From: CAYZJV01 sp964482325
GTDB lineage: Bacteria > Spirochaetota > Spirochaetia > Sphaerochaetales > Sphaerochaetaceae
Length of the DNA: 26,594 nucleotides
Assembly (NCBI GenBank): GCA_964482325.1
Contig: CAYZXD010000032.1
Location: 1-26,594 of the forward strand
Direction: 5' to 3'
Below the pieces are notes generated by a model, which saw nothing but the letters and a program-made list of their open reading frames with translations, searched no databases and was not told the origin of the DNA. Positions within the stretch are counted from its first letter, which is position 1, and every line of letters begins with the position of its first letter. Position numbers and translations under genes: made by a program. Shown here piece after piece: positions 22,426 through 26,594 of this stretch.

Positions 22426-25032
22426 ATGACGGAAGAAGATAAGAAACCAAGGACAACCCTGATCAAACATGCGCGCCAAAGTGAACAAGGAGGAGGAAAG
22501 CAACCGGTAAAGGAAGAGGCTGCCGAATCTACGCGCCCTATCGAAAAGAAGAAAGTGGTTGTGGTAAAGAAAAAGGTTGTGGTAGTGCGACCTCAGGCAG
22601 TTTCGGCAGAGAAACCTGCTGAAAAAGAGAAAGAACAGAAAACTGTCCCAAGCCCGGCTACCACCGAAAAAGCACCTTCCGTCACTGAGACTCCAAAACA
22701 GCCGGTTGAATCGAAACCTGCACCGAAAGCTGCAGAACGGAAGGAACCGCGAAAACATACACAGCCGTTCAGACGAACACCGAACGCTGGACCGGGTTCT
22801 CCTGTAGTTATTGCACCGAAAGATCTGCCACCCGTTCCCGGTCAGGGACAGAGTGCTCATGATCATGCTGAATGGAGAAAGAATAACCCCCATCAGAGTC
22901 GACCTGCTTCTCAAGGCGGTCCTACTCGACAGGTTGGACAGGTGGGAGGGTCAGGTCCACGTCCTACTGGACGACCTGGGTATCAGGGGCGACCTCGAGT
23001 GCAGGGAGACCGTCCACCATTCAATCAGAATCGTCCCGGCGGTCCTCCAAGGAATTCCGGAAGACCCGGCGGACCTCAGGGAAGACCCGGCGGATTCAAT
23101 GGACCGAGAGGCCCTCGACCTGGTGCACCTCCAGCCGATTTACCACCGGTATCACAGAAGCCCTCAAAGAAGGTCTATCGCAAGAAGAAAGACTTTGTAA
23201 GAAATGATCGGGAAAATGAACGAGATTTCCACATCAAACGAAAAAATCAGCACCGTGCAAATCCGGTACCGAAAAAAATCGATATCATGGAAGTCATCAC
23301 CGTAGCTGATCTTGCGAAGAAAATGAATTTGAAGGCATCCGAGGTAATCGGTAAACTGTTGAAAATGGGTATGATGGTGACAATCAATCAGCAGATTGAT
23401 AGTGATACAGCTACCCTCATTGCCAGTGAATATAACTGCGATGTCAATATTGTTTCCCTGTATGATGAAACGCTGATTGCAACCGATGATGATAAACCTG
23501 CAGATATGACCAATCGTGCTCCTATCGTAACTATTATGGGACACGTTGATCATGGTAAGACTAAACTGCTTGATGCGATCCGTTCAACCGACATTGTCGC
23601 AGGAGAGTTCGGAGGAATCACGCAGCATATCGGAGCCTACAAGGTGACCCTTCCGCATAAGGGAGATATTGTGTTCCTTGATACACCGGGACATGCAGCC
23701 TTTACCTTGATGCGTGCTCGTGGTGCGCAGGTTACCGACATCGTGGTACTGGTCGTTGCTGCCAATGATGGCGTGATGCCACAAACCATTGAAGCAATTG
23801 ATCATGCAAAAGCGGCGAAAGTGCCCATCATTGTGGCTATCAACAAGGTGGATTTACCCGAAGCAAATATTGACCGGGTAAAACAGCAGCTTTCTGATCA
23901 TGGGCTCATGCCGGAAGATTGGGGTGGAGAAACCCTGTATTGTGAGATTTCCGCCCTGAAGAAGATCGGTATTGAAGAGTTACTTGATACGATTCTGCTC
24001 CAGGCTGAAATGCTGGAACTTGAGGCAAACCCTCAGGTGAGAGCCGAAGGAAAGGTTATCGAATCACGTATCGACCAAGGACGTGGTATTGTAGCTTCGG
24101 TCATCGTTGAACGGGGAACACTGCATCAGGGTGATAATTTCGTTGCAGGAATCTATCCGGGAAAAGTACGTGCCATGGTTGATGATCGCGGCAATCGTAT
24201 TACCGAAGCAGGTCCGGCTACTCCGGTCGAAATTATCGGATTAAGTGATATTCCGGGAGCAGGAGATCCGTTCCAGGTTACGGAAAATGAGAAGCAGGCT
24301 CGTCAGGTCGGTGCAAAACGGCAGGAACTTGAACGCATGGGGCAGGCGAAGAATGTAAAAAAAGTCACTCTCGACAATATTTTCGACAAGATGCAGGATG
24401 GTTCTGTTCAGGAATTGAATGTCATCATTAAGGGTGATGTACAAGGTTCGGTTGAAGCTGTGCAGAGTGCTCTGGAAAAATTATCAACGAGTGAAATTCG
24501 CCTCAATGCTATCCGGGCATCTGCCGGTGCCATCATTGAAGACGATATCAACTTGGCAATTGCTTCTGAAGCTCTTGTTCTTGGATTTAATGTCCGACCC
24601 ACTCCGCGTGCACAGACACTTGCAGAGCGGGAAAAGATTGAAATACGTAAGTATAACATCATCTATGATGCCGTTGATGATATCCGTGACGCCATGGAAG
24701 GCATGCTCGCCCCTGAACAGAAAGAGATTGTTATCGGAAAAGTCGAGGTGAGAGATATCTTCAAGGTACCGAAGATCGGTGTAATTGCCGGTTGTTACGT
24801 AACCGATGGAAAGATCAGACGTAATGCGATGGTGAATGTCATTCGTGACAATATTAAAATTCATACCGGGAAGATTTCTTCACTGAAACGGTTCAAGGAT
24901 GACGCCAAAGAGGTTGCTGAAGGATTCGAATGCGGTGTCGGTGTTGAGAACTTCCAGAACCTCCAGTCAGGAGATATCCTGGAAGTGGTCGATATCATAG
25001 AGATCGCAAAGAAGCTGCAAGTCAATGAGTGA
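22426..25032 (+). CDS. infB: Translation initiation factor IF-2
   Basis: IF-2 is the GTPase that brings initiator tRNA to the 30S subunit and promotes subunit joining. The 868 residues start with a long variable region (1-280): a KKKVVVV motif repeated twice (about 41-54), Lys/Glu/Pro-rich sequence, and a Gly/Pro/Arg-rich tract (about 175-237). The IF2 N-terminal fold follows (MEVITVADLAKKMNLKASEV, 288-307). The G domain has GHVDHGKT (372-379), DTPGH (419-423) and NKVD (473-476). Domains II-IV complete it. GAGAG lies just before the ATG, 12 bases after nusA. The stop overlaps rbfA by 8 bases. Confidence 0.98.
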   Translation: MTEEDKKPRTTLIKHARQSEQGGGKQPVKEEAAESTRPIEKKKVVVVKKKVVVVRPQAVSAEKPAEKEKEQKTVPSPATTEKAPSVTETPKQPVESKPAPKAAERKEPRKHTQPFRRTPNAGPGSPVVIAPKDLPPVPGQGQSAHDHAEWRKNNPHQSRPASQGGPTRQVGQVGGSGPRPTGRPGYQGRPRVQGDRPPFNQNRPGGPPRNSGRPGGPQGRPGGFNGPRGPRPGAPPADLPPVSQKPSKKVYRKKKDFVRNDRENERDFHIKRKNQHRANPVPKKIDIMEVITVADLAKKMNLKASEVIGKLLKMGMMVTINQQIDSDTATLIASEYNCDVNIVSLYDETLIATDDDKPADMTNRAPIVTIMGHVDHGKTKLLDAIRSTDIVAGEFGGITQHIGAYKVTLPHKGDIVFLDTPGHAAFTLMRARGAQVTDIVVLVVAANDGVMPQTIEAIDHAKAAKVPIIVAINKVDLPEANIDRVKQQLSDHGLMPEDWGGETLYCEISALKKIGIEELLDTILLQAEMLELEANPQVRAEGKVIESRIDQGRGIVASVIVERGTLHQGDNFVAGIYPGKVRAMVDDRGNRITEAGPATPVEIIGLSDIPGAGDPFQVTENEKQARQVGAKRQELERMGQAKNVKKVTLDNIFDKMQDGSVQELNVIIKGDVQGSVEAVQSALEKLSTSEIRLNAIRASAGAIIEDDINLAIASEALVLGFNVRPTPRAQTLAEREKIEIRKYNIIYDAVDDIRDAMEGMLAPEQKEIVIGKVEVRDIFKVPKIGVIAGCYVTDGKIRRNAMVNVIRDNIKIHTGKISSLKRFKDDAKEVAEGFECGVGVENFQNLQSGDILEVVDIIEIAKKLQVNE
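23059..23094 (+). repeat. 21-bp tandem repeat in the IF-2 Gly/Pro/Arg tract
   Basis: The 15-mer GGAAGACCCGGCGGA occurs at 23059-23073 and again at 23080-23094, a period of 21 bases (7 codons), encoding GRPGGPQ-type units. It lies in a longer low-complexity tract from about 22950 to 23140. Confidence 0.75.
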
Positions 25033-25381
25033 TTATATTCATCAGCGGTTAGAACACCGTATACAGGAAGCTGTGAGCACCATGATTGTGACGCGTGAGA
25101 TCAAACATCACGCGCTCAGTCCTTTCGTCTCGGTAAAAGAGGTTGCGTTATCCAAGGATAATGCTTATGCAACCCTGTGGGTTTCGACCTTTGAAGATGA
25201 AGAAACACTCGAGCGCTCTGTTGCTGCATTGCAAAGTGCCGCAGGATTTATTCAAAAACGTCTTGCGGTGCTGTTGAAAACCCGCCACACTCCCAAGCTT
25301 CGCTTTAAAGCAGACACTTCATTGAAAGAAGCTCAGGCGATGAACGAATTGATCGATAGTCTTTCAAAATCTGATGAATAA
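25025..25381 (+). CDS. rbfA: Ribosome-binding factor A
   Basis: RbfA binds the immature 30S subunit and helps 16S rRNA 5'-end maturation. The 118-residue length is typical. A single KH-type fold is suggested by LEHRIQEAVSTMI, HALSPFVSVKEVALSKDNAYATLWVS (quoted in part as VSVKEVALSKDNAYATLWVS) and the end IQKRLAVLLKTRHTPKLRFKAD (family LRxRTPELxFxxD). It overlaps infB and truB by 8 bases each, so translation is probably coupled. No Shine-Dalgarno is obvious. Confidence 0.95.
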   Translation: MSDYIHQRLEHRIQEAVSTMIVTREIKHHALSPFVSVKEVALSKDNAYATLWVSTFEDEETLERSVAALQSAAGFIQKRLAVLLKTRHTPKLRFKADTSLKEAQAMNELIDSLSKSDE

Positions 25382-26285
25382 TCATCCAGCCGTATTACTG
25401 ATTCATAAACCGTCCGGTGTCACTTCATTCAGTTCCCTGAAACCGATCAAACGGGAAATTGATCGAAAAGTGGGTCATGCCGGAACATTGGATCGATTTG
25501 CTCAGGGACTGATGATTGTGCTTACCGGTTCATGTACCAAATTAAATCCCCTGTTTTCAGAACTTGATAAACGGTATCGAGCAGTCATTTCCTTCGGCAG
25601 TGAAACCAGTACCCTTGATCCGGAAGGCCCGGTGATAGCAGAGGCTCCGGTCCCTTCTCTCAAAGTCATCGAATCGGTAATCTCTGATCAATTCACTGGG
25701 ACCATTGCACAGACACCACCGGCGTATTCAGCAGTACATGTCGATGGGAAACGTGCCTATAAACTGGCTCGTGAGGGAAAAGATGTCGAGATTCCCTCAC
25801 GGATGGTAACGATCTTTGATCTTTCAATTATCAGCTGGGAAAGCCCGTTACTTACCATTGATGTCCACTGCTCAAAGGGAACCTATATCCGATCCCTAGC
25901 CCGTGATATCGGGAAAGCCTGTCATTCCTGTGCCCATCTGATCGCTCTTGAACGAACTGCGATAGGGCCATATACCCTTGATGAAGCAGCTGACGTACAG
26001 GATATCCCCTCATTACAGCAACAGATTTCCACCAGTGCACAGCGTATTATGCGTCTTCCCGGTCTTGGCACCATGGTACTGAACGAATCGAGTGCTCGGA
26101 AAATTCGTTATGGTAATCTTCCCGCTGAACGTGATATCATCAAGAGAAACGTGCATCATGAAGACCATGCTGCCATGCTCTTTGATCACCATCATCAATT
26201 GCTTGCTGTGGTGCATCTTGACGATCATGGGTTACCCAAAAAGCTGTATGCACTGATCACTTCGGAGTGTTCTGGGAATGATTGA
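25374..26285 (+). CDS. truB: tRNA pseudouridine-55 synthase TruB
   Basis: TruB converts U55 in the T-loop of tRNAs to pseudouridine. The 303-residue protein has LLIHKPSGVTSF (8-19), the catalytic motif HAGTLDRFAQGLM (Asp of GTLD at 40; family GTLDPxAxGxL, here Arg instead of Pro), KRYRAVISFGSETSTLDPEG, QTPPAYSAVHVDGKRAYKLAREG (given in part), and SKGTYIRSLARDIG. The start overlaps the rbfA stop as ATGAATAA. The C-terminal part, rich in His (HHEDHAAMLFDHHHQ), is a divergent PUA-like tail. The end overlaps ribF by 8 bases. Confidence 0.96.
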   Translation: MNNHPAVLLIHKPSGVTSFSSLKPIKREIDRKVGHAGTLDRFAQGLMIVLTGSCTKLNPLFSELDKRYRAVISFGSETSTLDPEGPVIAEAPVPSLKVIESVISDQFTGTIAQTPPAYSAVHVDGKRAYKLAREGKDVEIPSRMVTIFDLSIISWESPLLTIDVHCSKGTYIRSLARDIGKACHSCAHLIALERTAIGPYTLDEAADVQDIPSLQQQISTSAQRIMRLPGLGTMVLNESSARKIRYGNLPAERDIIKRNVHHEDHAAMLFDHHHQLLAVVHLDDHGLPKKLYALITSECSGND

Positions 26286-26594
26286 AGTACATGATTTTGA
26301 TCAATTACTTGTTTCAGGGGAATTGTCCTCAGTTCCTGCTGTTGTTTCTATCGGTGTGTATGACGGATTACATCTTGGGCACCAGCGTATCATATCCAAA
26401 GCGGTAGCGTTGACAAAAGAGGAAAAAGATTATCGTTCAGTGGTCATTACTTTTGCACAGAATCCTAAGACGATGATTGGAAGAAATCCCTTTGACAAAC
26501 CCTTGATGAGTCTCCGTCAGAGTACCGATTTCTTTAATTGGCTAGGAGTTGATTATTTGGTTGTGATTGACTTTTCTCCTGATTTCAGTAAACT
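26278..26594 (+). CDS. ribF: Riboflavin kinase/FAD synthetase RibF (5' part)
   Basis: RibF makes FMN and FAD from riboflavin. Only the first 105 codons are inside the window; the frame is open to the edge. The nucleotidyltransferase motif SIGVYDGLHLGHQRII (24-39; family GxFDGxHxGHxxL) and VVITFAQNPKTM identify the FAD synthetase domain. The kinase domain would lie beyond the edge. The ATG overlaps the truB stop as ATGATTGA. The order infB-rbfA-truB-ribF is a conserved one. Confidence 0.93.
   Translation, partial: MIEVHDFDQLLVSGELSSVPAVVSIGVYDGLHLGHQRIISKAVALTKEEKDYRSVVITFAQNPKTMIGRNPFDKPLMSLRQSTDFFNWLGVDYLVVIDFSPDFSK

Noticed and set aside
22291..22914. 207-codon minus-strand frame rich in Phe, Arg and Ser over nusA/infB
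   Set aside because: Its composition is the mirror of the Lys/Glu-rich IF-2 N-terminus; the sense strand is certainly coding.
22950..23140. Repeats in infB as a possible CRISPR array
   Set aside because: The repeats are short, in frame with a 21-base codon period and encode Gly/Pro/Arg units; there are no spacers.

Overview
The window reads as a typical chromosomal housekeeping stretch of a spirochaete with moderate GC content, most like the Sphaerochaeta/Treponema side of the phylum. The evidence is: an smpB-ssrA pair beside a PEGA plus formylglycine-generating-enzyme-fold membrane protein; a yebC-ruvCAB-queA cluster; a TamB-like protein directly followed by BamA without a separate TamA; and spirochaete-like variants of several proteins. 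The genus is an inference; no rRNA is present to settle it. I see no mobile element, phage gene, CRISPR array or classical tRNA.

Layout. (1) Minus strand, 1-2527: a terminator, tmRNA (ssrA), its own promoter, smpB and a PEGA/FGE-fold protein. (2) Plus strand, 2526-4715: lepB and hemW; the lepB start shares a CATG with the probable start of the divergent PEGA/FGE gene. (3) 4712-8724: a duplicated promoter module, then yebC, ruvC, ruvA, ruvB and queA, tightly packed and partly overlapping. (4) 8717-9337, minus: tmk, converging on queA with an 8-bp tail-to-tail overlap. (5) 9463-20375, plus: tamB-like, bamA, mutS and a degenerate comF-like gene. (6) 20372-26594, plus: a promoter, then an intrinsic terminator that must act as a leader attenuator, then rimP, nusA, infB, rbfA, truB and the start of ribF (cut by the window edge).

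How they work together. Segment 1 is the trans-translation rescue system. Segment 3 pairs a YebC/TACO1-family factor with Holliday-junction processing (RuvABC) and queuosine synthesis. TamB and BamA build the outer membrane. Segment 6 is the conserved bacterial transcription-termination, translation-initiation and ribosome-maturation operon.

No wholly new multi-gene system is evident. The best leads are: the attenuator in front of rimP-nusA; a C-terminal zinc ribbon on NusA; a tandem 40-bp promoter module (TTGACAG...CACGTG twice) before yebC-ruvCAB; a BamA with seven POTRA-like repeats; a ComF-like protein that has lost the PRPP-binding loop; a thymidylate kinase whose P-loop lysine is replaced by threonine; and the head-to-head overlapping lepB start, which may be leaderless. 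No coding-free stretch longer than 300 bases exists apart from the one filled by tmRNA.
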